Assembly: GCA_022316685.1 (NCBI GenBank)
Contig: JAKJHU010000024.1
Span: forward strand, 4,968,501-5,032,500
Source: Progne subis subis
Taxonomy: Eukaryota > Chordata > Aves > Passeriformes > Hirundinidae
Direction of reading: 5' to 3'
Length of the DNA: 64,000 nt
Below are positions 33,948 through 64,000 of this stretch, piece after piece. Under the pieces are notes generated by a model, which worked only from the letters and a program-made list of their open reading frames with translations, did no database searches and was not told the origin of the DNA. Both the position numbers and the translations under genes were made by a program. Position 1 is the first letter of the stretch. Every line of letters begins with the position of its first letter.

Positions 33948-34341
33948 ATGGGAATCCGCCTACTACGCTTCACCTCTGTGGTGATCATCGTCTTGCTTCT
34001 TGTGGCAGGTGCTTTAACAGCTTTGCTTCCCACTATCAAAGATGAAAAATTGCCCAATTCAAGAAGGGAACCAAAAACCCAGAGTCAGTCTGCCTTGGAT
34101 TCGTTCACTCTTATTATGCAGACGTACAATAGAACTGACTTACTGCTAAAGCTTTTAAATCATTATCAAGCAATCCCCCACCTACATAAAGTAATTGTTG
34201 TGTGGAACAACATTGGTGAGAAGACACCAGAGGAAATGTGGAATTCCTTGGGGCCTCATCCTGTCCCTGTTATCTTTAAAGTTCAAACTGTAAATCGGAT
34301 GAGAAACAGACTGCAGAATTTCCCTGACCTGGAAACAAAAG
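33948..34341 (+). CDS. EXTL2: EXTL2 coding exon 1 (anchor, stem, N-terminal catalytic part)
   Basis: 394 bases from the ATG. Encodes MGIRLLRFTSVVIIVLLLVA, then the region DSFTLIMQTYNRTDLLLKLL and HKVIVVWNNIGEKTPEEMWN, ending FPDLETK. Donor AAAAG|GTAATC. The exon itself probably starts near 33914, after TTGTTTTAAAG. The 5' UTR just upstream still resembles the human N-terminal peptide CKLPGRV. Confidence 0.95.
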
Positions 34342-36779
34342 GTAATCAGCAGTTCATATTGCTATTACTAATATTTTCATGTTTGAAATCTGAATGCTAA
34401 AAGAGAGATGGTTGAGTTGTACTGTGTAATGAATCAATGGATCTTTTGGACCACTTTAATAGAGTGTGGTTAGTATAGAGGAAACCTGTGTTATGGTATC
34501 AGGTGCACACCCCCACCAGGCTGTCAGTGAAGAGTAAAGGAAAAGAAAGAGGAATGTCAAATGTTTCAAGGTCTTTTGCAACAGTTCATTGCCTTTGTGA
34601 GGCAGACGTAGGTAGTTCAGCTTCTCTTCCTTCTGTAGCATAAACTGAAATTCAAAATGCATGTATTTGTTGAGTGTCTGCACTAATCTGAATTTAAGTT
34701 ATCTGGTAAAGACTTGATTTAGTCCATTCCTCTTAAGATAAGTTCTCAATCATGTTCTGCCCTTCCAAGAAACTCCCCTCCCTAGCTGTCTCAAATTACA
34801 CACCCTTTTATCTAAGAGAACTTGCCCCAGTCTCTTGGGTATTCATCTAAATATTCTTCCTAAGCTCTTTCTAGGAGGTGTACAGCAATAAATCCTGTTT
34901 GTTTCAAGTGGAAAAAACCCCCATATGTTGCATTACAGACCTGACCTTACTCATGATTAGTAAAGGTAATTGTATTTACTGCCCCTCCCTATCATTCCTA
35001 CTAGTCCAATGATTTCTAGGAAGACACTGGAGACTTCAGCTTCCCAAGTGTTTTACTTACTGTAGTAAAATCTGTGCTAACTGTAAATTTAAAAGTTTTA
35101 ATGCATTTGCAGTTCAGATCCAAGAATATCCTTCCTTTTCTACTTCCTGGTAGTCTTTTGTCTAAAGGCAAAGAGTCTTCCTTCTGTAGTTAATAATACC
35201 ATTTAATGTTGCCTGGGCAATTTAACTTGCTCATGTAGCGAGATGAGTAAAATTTTATACTAAGAATCCTTTGTAAGTCTCCTATGCTAAAGAAAATTAT
35301 CTAACTCTATTCTAGTTGTGTCTTTACAAAAGATTAGTAGAATTTTAAGTTGCTTTGTCAAACTCTCCAAAGCTTTCTAACACATATTTCTCCAGCTGAG
35401 TTTTGTAACAGCCTGGCAAATAATCTAAAACTTAGGTTTGCTTCCAGTTACCACAAAGCTGTAACCTTGCTTTGACTTTGAAATCTAATTATGTTTTATC
35501 AATCTGCTTTCAAGGAATTGCAATTCAGCTTAATAGTTGTAGAAATTTTATATTTCATTTGTCAAAAATTGTGCTGCATACAGTGCTCATGTATTTAACC
35601 TTTTGATCAATTGAAAGTTTTTCTCATTTTTTCCTCTCTTCAGCTGTTTTAATGATGGATGATGACACACTAGTCAGTGCTCATGACCTGGCTTTTGCCT
35701 TTTCCGTTTGGCAGGTAATGTTTTGCATCTTGGCAGGCAGCATTTGTGAGTTGCACTTGAGATTAACACTTTTGATTAGAGCAATACTGTTTTACATTGA
35801 TTTTCTAACTTTAAAGATAGATTTTAGGAAATTTTAAGTGTTGAACAGTAGAAACTGCAAAATTGTTCTTTAGTAGTATCTATCTCTGTAATCTATAACT
35901 TTAACATTTTAACTCTTACTTTACAAAACCGTGAAGTTGCTAACTGATGAATTTATTTAAATGTGTATTCATCTGTGTGTTTCATTTTGCAAAACATGAG
36001 AAATTGTCTGTAAAGTTATTTTCGGTGCCAAATGCACAGCTGCTGATTGTGGGTAGATGTTTTGCTGGCACTATGTGATTTGGAATGAGGCAGACTGTCA
36101 GTTTTGTGAAGCTGTATTTAATTGAAACATCTATGCAGACCAAAGGACCATATGCCAACAATTTAATTCTTTCCTGGCAATAATGTTGTCCTCCTTTCAT
36201 TTAAAAAATGCATAAATATCTATAATGGACTCACTTAAGTGAACCCCACGCTGTGAAATATGTGTTGAATTTCTTTTTTTCTTTCAGCAATTTCCAGAGC
36301 ATATAGTGGGATTTGTTCCTAGAAAGCACATTTCTACTCCTTCAGGCGTGTACAGTTATGGCAGCTTTGAATTGCAGAACCCTGGATTTGGGAATGGAGA
36401 TCAGTATTCTATGGTGCTTATCGGTGCAGCGTTTTTTCACAGAGGATATTTAGAAGACTTTCAACAGCAGCCAGAAGCAGTTTATGCCTTAATAGATGAA
36501 ACTCAAAATTGTGATGATATTGCCATGAATTTTCTGGTAGCCAAGCGTACTGGGAAGCCTTCAGGAGTGTTTGTGAAGCCTGTTGACATAAGAAATTTAG
36601 AAAAAGACACTAACAGTGGCTATTCTGGAATGTGGCACCGAGCAGAGCATTTGTTACAGAGATCCTACTGTGTAAATAAACTGGTTAATATTTATGATGG
36701 CATGCCCTTAAAATATTCTAATATCATGATTTCTCAGTTTGGTTTTCCTAATTATGCCAATCACAAAAATAAAATGTAA
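33948..36779 (+). CDS. EXTL2: Exostosin-like 2 glycosyltransferase, complete coding span of 3 exons
   Basis: EXTL2 is a Golgi type II membrane glycosyltransferase (GT64) that adds N-acetylhexosamine to the glycosaminoglycan-protein linkage region and so limits heparan and chondroitin sulfate chain growth. Three coding exons give 318 residues (human 330). The N-terminal membrane anchor is at about 8-27, followed by a short stem, an N-glycosylation sequon NRT at 61-63, the metal/UDP-binding DDD at 137-139 in VLMMDDDT, and the NCDDIAMNF motif at 229-237. The C terminus is ISQFGFPNYANHKNKM. The start is the codon aligned with human MGIRVLRL; the human upstream Met position is a stop here. The gene is head-to-head with SLC30A7 and tail toward CDC14A. 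Confidence 0.96.
34342..35643 (+). other. EXTL2: EXTL2 intron between coding exons 1 and 2
   Basis: 1.3 kb of AT-rich sequence. Nothing else recognised. Confidence 0.85.
35644..35714 (+). CDS. EXTL2: EXTL2 coding exon 2 (DDD motif)
   Basis: 71 bases encoding AVLMMDDDTLVSAHDLAFAF, then SVWQ. It carries the catalytic metal-binding DDD. Acceptor CTCTTCAG, donor CAG|GTAATG. Human has VLMVDDDTLIS. Confidence 0.96.
35715..36287 (+). other. EXTL2: EXTL2 intron between coding exons 2 and 3
   Basis: 573 bases of AT-rich sequence. Nothing else recognised. Confidence 0.85.
36288..36779 (+). CDS. EXTL2: EXTL2 coding exon 3 with stop
   Basis: 492 bases, 163 residues and TAA. Starts QFPEHIVGFVPRKHISTPSG and includes GNGDQYSMVLIGAAFF, QNCDDIAMNFLVAKRTGK and NSGYSGMWHRAEHLLQRSYC. 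This is the C-terminal half of the GT64 domain. Acceptor TTTCTTTCAG. Confidence 0.97.
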   Translation, partial: QFPEHIVGFVPRKHISTPSGVYSYGSFELQNPGFGNGDQYSMVLIGAAFFHRGYLEDFQQQPEAVYALIDETQNCDDIAMNFLVAKRTGKPSGVFVKPVDIRNLEKDTNSGYSGMWHRAEHLLQRSYCVNKLVNIYDGMPLKYSNIMISQFGFPNYANHKNKM

Positions 36780-38832
36780 GCCAACGAATTTAAGGTGTTA
36801 AATGTTAAACAATACTCAGTGAATTGTACTGAGTTCAAGGAGAGAAGAAGGTGTAATTTCTGCATCTTGGCCATCCCTCTTTGTAGCCTCTGATTTTTCT
36901 CCACTAGGCTTTTTATGTATTTTCTTTCCATTCTAAGTAATTCACAAAGGTAAGTTTTGAGAAAACTTAAAGAATATATAGTCATGCTTACCTATGATAA
37001 AATCATCCTCTTTCCTTAAAGCCTGAAAAGCTACTCTAATTAATTAGGCCAGTTCTTCAGAAACATGCAGACAAAAATGCACTCCTACTCTTCAGATCTT
37101 AACGTTTGGATTTTTTTTCCCTGAATATACATATTCAGTCAAACGAGGTCTAGGCATTTTTTTGACAATTATATGTTGAGATGCTTCCTTGCCTTCCCAC
37201 TCCTCACCTGCTCCTACCTGGTTTCCGCTGAAGCTGTAGAAGAGCTACAGTGAACTGCTGGCCAAGTTTCTGGCCTCCTGTACAAAACCCCTTTGAAGTT
37301 TGTATATAAGCTACTCGGTGTTCTGAGATGTTCTTGAAGCTGCTATGAAAGCCAGAAGAGTACCTCACCTTAATCTCAGATAGTCCTTAAACCATTGCCT
37401 ACAATATCTACTCCTGCTGAGTTAATGGAAAATTATCTCTGATGTGGCTTTTTTTTCTATTATTGATTTGCCTAGAGTTGCTGAAACACTGCAAGCAGCT
37501 GAAAGGTAAATCCTAGTGGTTGGAAATATAAGAAACATGAATACATGAAATACGAAACTTAAATAAGCAGCCAGAAGAATTGGATGGAATGTTACTTATT
37601 AATATTCTCTTTAGTAGTTAGTTTTATTTTGATATTTTGCATATACGTTGTTACAAACATGCACCCAGGAAAATCCTCAATTTGTTAAAAATTTATTTAC
37701 ACTTCCTAGTAAGAGCAGGGTGTTCAACATCTATTACAGTGTACATTTTGTTATTTTTTACGTCTACTTTTTTTAATCTACTCTTTCAATGATTATTTAC
37801 TTTTTAGTTCCTTTTTTCATCTGTTTTTGGTGGCTATGTCAATAGACTTAAAATATACAGTAAATGAGTAAAGCATTATGAAAAAAAAGCATTTTAAGGT
37901 ACAGTGATATTTGACAGGGATGGACTGTTATCAGTCTCTGAATTCCCTGATTTTATTTATAGCAAGAAACAGAGCTGCTGTTAATGGCTTTTGTTAGATT
38001 GGGACTCTGTAGTTCTGGAAACCTATTGACATAGGGCAAACCTTTTCCAATGGAGTTGCAGAAGTTGGGCTATTTTTGTGGTATGGAGGAGAGGATATAA
38101 GACAGTGATTTTCCTGGATCACAGAATCAGATTTGGCATCCAAAGCAGATTTAGTTTCACCTACATCAGCTTATGATTCTTAGAATCAGCTCAAAGGTAG
38201 CTGTGGGCAACCAGTCACAGCTAATACCTAGTACACAAATAGCATCTGCAGATATGGTGTATAATTTTATCTTTTTTTTATTAATAAGTTAGCTGATCAA
38301 AGAGTGAAAAAAATGACAAGTTCTTTACAGCAGGGTGTGAGTTTTTGGGGGGAATGAAGGATTCTTTTTCCTTGTTCTATCAGTATTATCTGTTCAGTGA
38401 AACTACTATAAGATTTAAAGGGCAGAATCTTAACGTGGCAATGTGAATTCTGATTAATTTTGTTGTAACAGTGAAAAGTAGTTTTTAATTATTGTGCTGT
38501 AGTGCTTAGTAGTATACAAACAGGTCTATGATCTTTCCAGAAATGCAAATTTCCCAGTGGTAGTTTGCTGTATTTCATTTAATTACTTGTCTTCCATGAC
38601 TTCTGTTTCGTGAAGTATCAGCTGGAGTTGTGAAGACTCACAGTTGTTGTTAACCTTATTTTTGAAATATGAAATGAACTGTCAAGTCAGCCAAATCTTG
38701 GTATTGGGCTCTTTGTTGGAGCAAAAGAGTTGTTTTGGTTTTGGGGATTTTTTTTTTTCCTTCTGTATCAGTGAAATAATTAATAGAACAAGCTTTTAAT
38801 GATGCTGTTAAATTTAATTTGCACCATTGTAA

Positions 38833-38838
38833 AATAAA
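38833..38838 (+). terminator. EXTL2: Candidate EXTL2 polyadenylation signal
   Basis: AATAAA in TGTAAAATAAAATAC, about 2.05 kb after the stop codon. It is plausible for a long AT-rich 3' UTR. An earlier AATAAA overlaps the end of the coding region at about 36770 and is unlikely to be the site. Confidence 0.4.
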
Positions 38839-39554
38839 ATACAGAATGCAGACTTGTGATATATTTATTTTCAGATTATTGAGCAGTTTTTCAGTGCTAA
38901 GATGTATAAAGTAAGCTCAGTTTGTATACTCATGAGCAGCAACAAGATTTCTTTTTTTAAAAAAATATGTACTTGTTGGCACATACATTCATTTAATTTA
39001 GGTAAGGCTTACTTATGAAGGAAGAAAAGACATAAACCAACAACCTTAATCATTTAGTCTTAGTTAGCAAAGAAATACAAAGATAAGACTTAAGCTCCAG
39101 CTGTAATCCATTGTACTTTGGAACCAAAAGGGGTTGTTTGCTTATTTTTTAAAAGTGGATTTTTTTAATCTCTTGGTAGCTATAAAAATGCCTTAAGATT
39201 CTTTACTGAAAATACATTACCAAAAAATTATATTTAAAACAAAATAATATGTATGTGGTTATTTCTTTTGAGAGATTATCCATATGTCACTTGGTAATAT
39301 TTTAAAGTCTAAACAGAATCAGCACCATCTCTGAATGTTCTGTTGAAATTACTGTTAAAGCAACACAGGATTTTAAACATGGTATCTAAAATATATATGG
39401 AAAACAATTCTTGATAAAAAATCGGGATATGGTGCTAAAATGATACAACAGCACAAGAAAATTGCTTCTTTACAAAAAAATGCCACGAGATGTCACTGCA
39501 GCCTTGATATTTGATCTCAAATGTTAAAACGAGTACATAGTATTAATTAGCATA

Positions 39555-39600
39555 ACTAAGTTATAACTTAGTTATAACTATAACTAAGTTATAACTAAGT
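39555..39600. repeat. AT-rich palindrome / inverted-repeat cluster
   Basis: ACTAAGTTATAACTTAGT at 39555-39572 is a perfect 18-bp palindrome. It overlaps an inverted repeat with 11-bp arms (39566-39576 and 39579-39589), and the 11-mer TATAACTAAGT is then repeated directly at 39590-39600. It could extrude as a cruciform. Confidence 0.9.
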
Positions 39601-40992
39601 ACTAGTTGAAAATATTCTTAAAACTAGCATTTTACAAAGTGAAATTCATTAAACTTACTAATAGCTATGAGACACAATACTGGCATTGAAAAAAACGTAG
39701 AGGTTATTTTGCAGGTATTTACAGGGAAGAAAGGTTAGTTTATTTCTGATGTTTACAAAGGCTGCAGCTAATTGCCACGAATGAGAACTCCTGCAGTGAA
39801 GACTGTTTTTAGCTTTGCAGAAGACGTACAAGCAGTATACAAAAATTTGACTGCTGAGCTTCAGTTTCTACTCGTATTTTCCTCCTGGATTCACCAGTCT
39901 AGCTGGATGGGTTTCCATATCTTAGGCTTTGACACAAGCTACAGATTGTAGGTACTGGACAGTAGGCTGTAGTCTGTTCCATCTCTCCTTCTGTTGCCAA
40001 AGAGCTTTGCCAAAGCTGTTTCAAGTATGTTCATTTAAACTCCCCTGAAGCAGAGTGCAGCACTGACTTAGAAATGTGTTATACTGAAGTGTAGTGAAAG
40101 TCTGAGTAAAAAAGGGCATCAAAAAAAACCTGGATGTCTGGACAATATACCTTAATACAGTCTCTCACACAGGATATAGTGTTCCTTACAGAACTGTAAA
40201 TAAAAAAAAACTCCAGTGAAATACTTGATTTTTGTTAAGGGTTACACACAAGCGAAAGTCCTAAGAAACAATCTAAAGAAAAATGAACACCTTCCAACAA
40301 CCTTTATTTAATTTGCTGCTACATAAGACTGCAGTCTAATTCTTGTAAGCAGTTTGTATGTAGCAGTACTTACTATTGAAAATGAGGTTTATCTCAGGTT
40401 TCAGAATCAGACACAAACAGGATCATATTTAGCACATTAGTTTTAGAGCTTTTCCAAAAGTGTTGAGAAAACGCAGTTCAGGAACACAGGCACAAAGCAT
40501 TAGAATCGGTACAAAGAATAAATAAGGAAACACAAAACCAGCTGCACTCTCTTCTGTAGTCCTTCACCTGACTTGTAAAGCTTTAAAGATTATCCAGTCC
40601 TTATGACACCAGATTAAAAACTGAAGCGTCGGAAGTGTTTCACGCTCATGTGTAGTCTCATTAGCAGACACACCAGGATTAATTATATGAACTGGTGGTT
40701 ACAGTAGGTTATTTATAGTGTTAGGGAAAGCTGGTGATACTAATGTGGACCTCAGGGTTCCATATGGCTTTGTATTACATCTTTTAAAGGTGTTTCAAGC
40801 GTGGATTTTTTGTTTGGTGGAAGAGTGACTTCTTTTACCCCATTCTTTTCCCTCCTCAAGGAATCTTCTTTTCAACCTTTGCTTTAGTTTTAAACCTGAG
40901 GCGGACAGTCCGCTCCGCCCGGCACCGCCGGGGCGGGAAGCGGCCGCGGCGGGGGGCCTGGGGCGGGGCGCTCTCTGGGGCGGCCCCAGCTC

Positions 40993-41026
40993 ATTGGCCA
41001 GGCGTAGCAGGGCCGCCTCTGATTGG
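40993..41026 (-). promoter_or_regulatory. CDC14A: Paired inverted CCAAT boxes
   Basis: Two ATTGG pentamers 29 bases apart, the second inside TGATTGGTCAATCGG. Such paired sites are typical NF-Y targets in CpG-island promoters of cell-cycle genes. Binding is inferred from the motif only. Confidence 0.5.
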
Positions 41027-41455
41027 TCAATCGGCTTGTCTGTCACGACTAAGGGTGTCCCAGGCAGCGCGCTGGGCGCCCCGCCAGTTCCCCTGTGCCT
41101 GAGGCGGCCCCGCCGCTCCGCCCGCCCCCGTTCGGAGCCCGTCCGCGCTGCTGAGGCAGCGCTCCGGCTCAGCCCCGCTCCGAGTACGCGACACCCGCCC
41201 GGTGCCCGCGGGGCTCTCTGCCTCTGGCCGCCCCCGGGTGGGGAAAAGCAGCCCCAGTGCGGCGGGGCGCGGCGGCGCTGCCCGGACAGGCGGGGCGGAG
41301 GGCGGGGCGGTGCTGGGCTCCGGGCCGCTGCCTGCCGGAGCAGGGGCGCTGCCGGGCCGGGGAGCAGGGGGAGCGCCGGGGGCCGGTCACTCGTAGCGTC
41401 AGCCCTGGGCCGGGCGACACAAAGGCTCCGTAACGCGGTTGCCGGAGCGCCGCCG

Positions 41456-41468
41456 GTCGCCTGGTAAC
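41456..41468 (+). promoter_or_regulatory. CDC14A: RFX X-box candidate
   Basis: GTCGCCTGGTAAC fits GTNRCC-N-RGYAAC at every position. It lies about 290 bases upstream of the probable CDC14A start codon. RFX factors drive ciliary genes through such sites; the link to CDC14A is inference. Confidence 0.5.
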
Positions 41469-41752
41469 CGCCCGCTGCCTCTTTATCCGGGGGCGTCTCC
41501 TGGCTGGGGGCGGGGTGGAGCCGGAGTCCCTGTGGGCGCTTACCCGCCGTGTCCCGGCGCTCGTTCTCGGCTCCGCTCCCGTTCCTATGCTGGCTGCGGC
41601 CGCCGCGCTCGCAGCACCGCGGGCCCTGGCGGGCGGCCCCTCCGGGCAGCGGGTCGCGTCCCTGCGAGCGCGCCCCAGCCCCGCCGGCGCTGCCCCGGAG
41701 CGCCATGAGCTCGGAGCCGCCCCGCGCCTCGCTGTTCCGCGCCCTCTTTAAG

Positions 41753-61855
<20,103 letters not shown>

Positions 61856-64000
61856 GTATGTGAACACAAGCAATGATGAGGCTACCTTCTCTGTTTTGAA
61901 ATTTGCTAAAAATCTGGGTTTAGATTGCCTCCCAAAAATTAGTTTCATGTCTGATACAGGTAGTGTATCAAAATGACTGATCTCCAGAGAAAATATTTTT
62001 TACATCTCATGTAATTACTTGCTGTTTGTGGGAATAATTAATAATTTAGATTGATATATCTTAGATAAGACTCAGTCTAGCAAAGTGAGGTTTTCAAAAC
62101 AGTTCTTAGCATGTTTGTGATTTAAAATTTAAACCTTTTCTTCATATTGCACTGTGTTTTACTATTTGAAAGTCATTAAAATATTTGGAATTACCTAGTC
62201 CTTAGCTAGTGAGACTTACAGGATTGAAGGGGGTTTTATGCTGTAATATTTTCTCTATTTTACACTGATATTAAGGTTATGGAATGTTTTCAGTGAATCA
62301 TAGTTAGTTTCTATCAATCTGTCTGTATTCTCTGTACTAAGGTCACATTGAGGCTTGAATCTAAGGAATTTTAGCTATCTTGCCTATCTAATAGAGAGTC
62401 TTCCAAATATTTTTCATGGTGTGGACTATGAAATGCCCTTACACTTTATGAAGGAGAATACCTCCTGGTATTCTTATTCAAATACTGGCAATAAAAGGCA
62501 AATGCAAGAAGGTCAATATCCTCCCTTTAAGGGGAATCAGCATTTTGCAAGTAGTATTCACTGTCAGCCAATGAATTTGTAAATGTAGTCCTTACCTTGT
62601 CTGTATAAAATTCCTCTGATTCTTCAGCCACTCAGCGAAGGAAGGTCAGATTGTCTCTTCTCATACTTTGCACAGAAGCCAGATGCAGTATAAACTGTTG
62701 GGGTGGTAGATTTTTTTTATGTCAAGATCAGTTTGACTATGAAATCTTAAACCATCAGTTACATTTTTAAAAATGTATTAATTTAGTGATAGCTTTTATT
62801 GACAGAGAATTTAAACACTGACCTGGTCCTTGATAGCTCTCCAGAGCCCAAGAAGTTTACTGAGCTACTGGTGTCCATATTTTTTCAGCTAATTATAAAA
62901 GATACTTGGTACAATGCATTGAAAAAAACAGTTATTTTAAACATGCCCGTGTTTTATAACATCTCCAAATTCTGTATGAGATACAGGGGTCACAATCTAC
63001 ATTAAACCATGTCTTGCATGTGCCTTAGCATTGCTTCCATGAGGATCTGCTCCATGATCTTTATCCAGGGCACAGAGGTGGTGCTCACCAGCCTGCAGTT
63101 GTTTGGTGCTCCCTTTCTACCCTTTTTGAAAACAGGAGTGATGTTTCCCTTTTTCCAGTCACTGGGGGCTGGCCTGTCTGCCATGACTTTTCAAATATGA
63201 TGGAGAGTGGCTTTACAGCACCAGCCAGTTCCCTCAGGACCCTGGGATACACCTGATCAGGGCCCATAGCTGAATAACTGTATCTTGTTGACCAATTAAA
63301 TAAATTTACTGTTTGGAACTGTAGTAAATTGATATGTCTTTAGGTTTTTCTCACCCCTGCCAAGGTGAAAATTAAGATATGTAGAAATGAGGTTTTGAGA
63401 AAGTGAAAAAACTTACTTGTCAGATCCAAAAATTCTAAGACAGAAAACTTGAGAGGAGTAGTGTGTTTGCAGAACAGACACAGGACCCTGTTTGCTCCAA
63501 TCAAAGCCTATAGATTGTTGCCTTGCAACTAATTCCTTATAATACTGATATTGATTGTAGTAGCAATGATAAGAAAATGTAGTTTCTGCTTGACTGATAA
63601 GGACTAATGAAAGGAACTGTCTCTGTGATTTCTTGTGAGGCTGATTGGGACCACAGTAACAAATTTAATGACACAAAACAATTTCCTGTTAATTGATTAT
63701 TCATTGGTAATCCTTGTGAGTTTGAATTAATGAAATTTTATTCCAAAATAGAATAGTTGGGTACTCTAGAATCAGTGAAGGAAGGATCAAAAAATAAAAG
63801 AAACAGCAAGGTTTTCTGGAGATAATTTTTTATTATATGTAGAAGAGCTTTTTGTGTTTCCCTGGGAAGTGTATACTAACCAAAAACATTGAAGAGGGCA
63901 AAGTCAAGCAAAGGGACTACTCAGGTGTTGCTGTCTGGGTTGGCAAAATGCTTACAAAAGAAAATTTGCTTAATTCCATTTGTCAGCTTCAGGAGAAAAT
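61856..64000 (+). other. CDC14A: CDC14A intron 5 (partial)
   Basis: Intron continuing past the window edge. It contains a reverse-strand CR1 fragment at about 63005-63270 and no further exon. Confidence 0.8.
63005..63270 (-). mobile_element. CR1 LINE reverse-transcriptase fragment
   Basis: The minus strand reads GPDQVYPRVLRELAGAVKPL (from about 63264), [17 protein letters not shown] and [15 protein letters not shown]. These are hallmark stretches of the CR1 ORF2 region before the reverse transcriptase core (GPDxIHPRVLRELA...DWKKANVTPIFKKG...MEQIL). At least one frameshift separates the parts, so it is dead. It is inverted relative to CDC14A. Confidence 0.92.

Larger units (their letters stand above)
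36780..40890 (+). other. EXTL2 3' UTR and spacer before CDC14A
   Basis: AT-rich sequence without recognised exons. The first part is probably EXTL2 3' UTR, to the AATAAA at 38833. The rest is spacer with an AT-rich palindrome cluster at 39555-39600 and a further AATAAA near 40199. The segment ends at the sharp rise in GC of the CDC14A island. Confidence 0.6.

Overview
The window is vertebrate nuclear DNA with spliced genes, AT-rich introns and two CpG-island promoters. The dispersed repeats that can be recognised are CR1 LINE fragments and one LTR fragment of a type familiar from bird genomes, so a bird is the best guess. Nothing in the sequence fixes the species.

Four genes were recognised by reading exons and splice sites, in the order DPH5 (+, last exon only), SLC30A7 (-, complete, 11 coding exons), EXTL2 (+, complete, 3 coding exons) and CDC14A (+, first 5 coding exons; the gene continues past the right edge). 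DPH5 and SLC30A7 converge. SLC30A7 and EXTL2 diverge from a GC-rich island at about 28.2-29.5 kb. EXTL2 and CDC14A point the same way, about 5 kb apart. In human 1p21.2 the first three genes have the same order and relative orientation, but CDC14A lies beyond VCAM1 and GPR88 and in the opposite relative orientation, so the EXTL2-CDC14A interval looks like a rearrangement junction.

Layout: 1-936 DPH5 intron and terminal exon; about 0.94-6.6 kb SLC30A7 3' flank or 3' UTR; 6.6-28.8 kb SLC30A7; 28.2-29.5 kb shared CpG island; 29.5-30.4 kb a striking pentamer-based tandem array; 32.35-33.1 kb a decayed CR1; 33.9-36.8 kb EXTL2 coding exons; 36.8-40.9 kb EXTL2 3' UTR and spacer; 40.9-42.2 kb CDC14A CpG island and exon 1; 42.2-64 kb CDC14A introns and exons 2-5, with CR1 pieces at 48.2 and 63.1 kb.

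The four genes are unrelated housekeeping functions: diphthamide synthesis on elongation factor 2, Golgi zinc import, proteoglycan linker glycosylation and a cell-cycle/ciliary phosphatase. No operon-like or novel multi-gene system is visible. The points most worth a second look are a one-base frameshift inside the SLC30A7 transmembrane zinc motif, with a cryptic acceptor that would restore frame; a near-perfect pre-miRNA-like hairpin in CDC14A intron 2; the 0.9-kb tandem array beside the divergent promoter; and the synteny break between EXTL2 and CDC14A.
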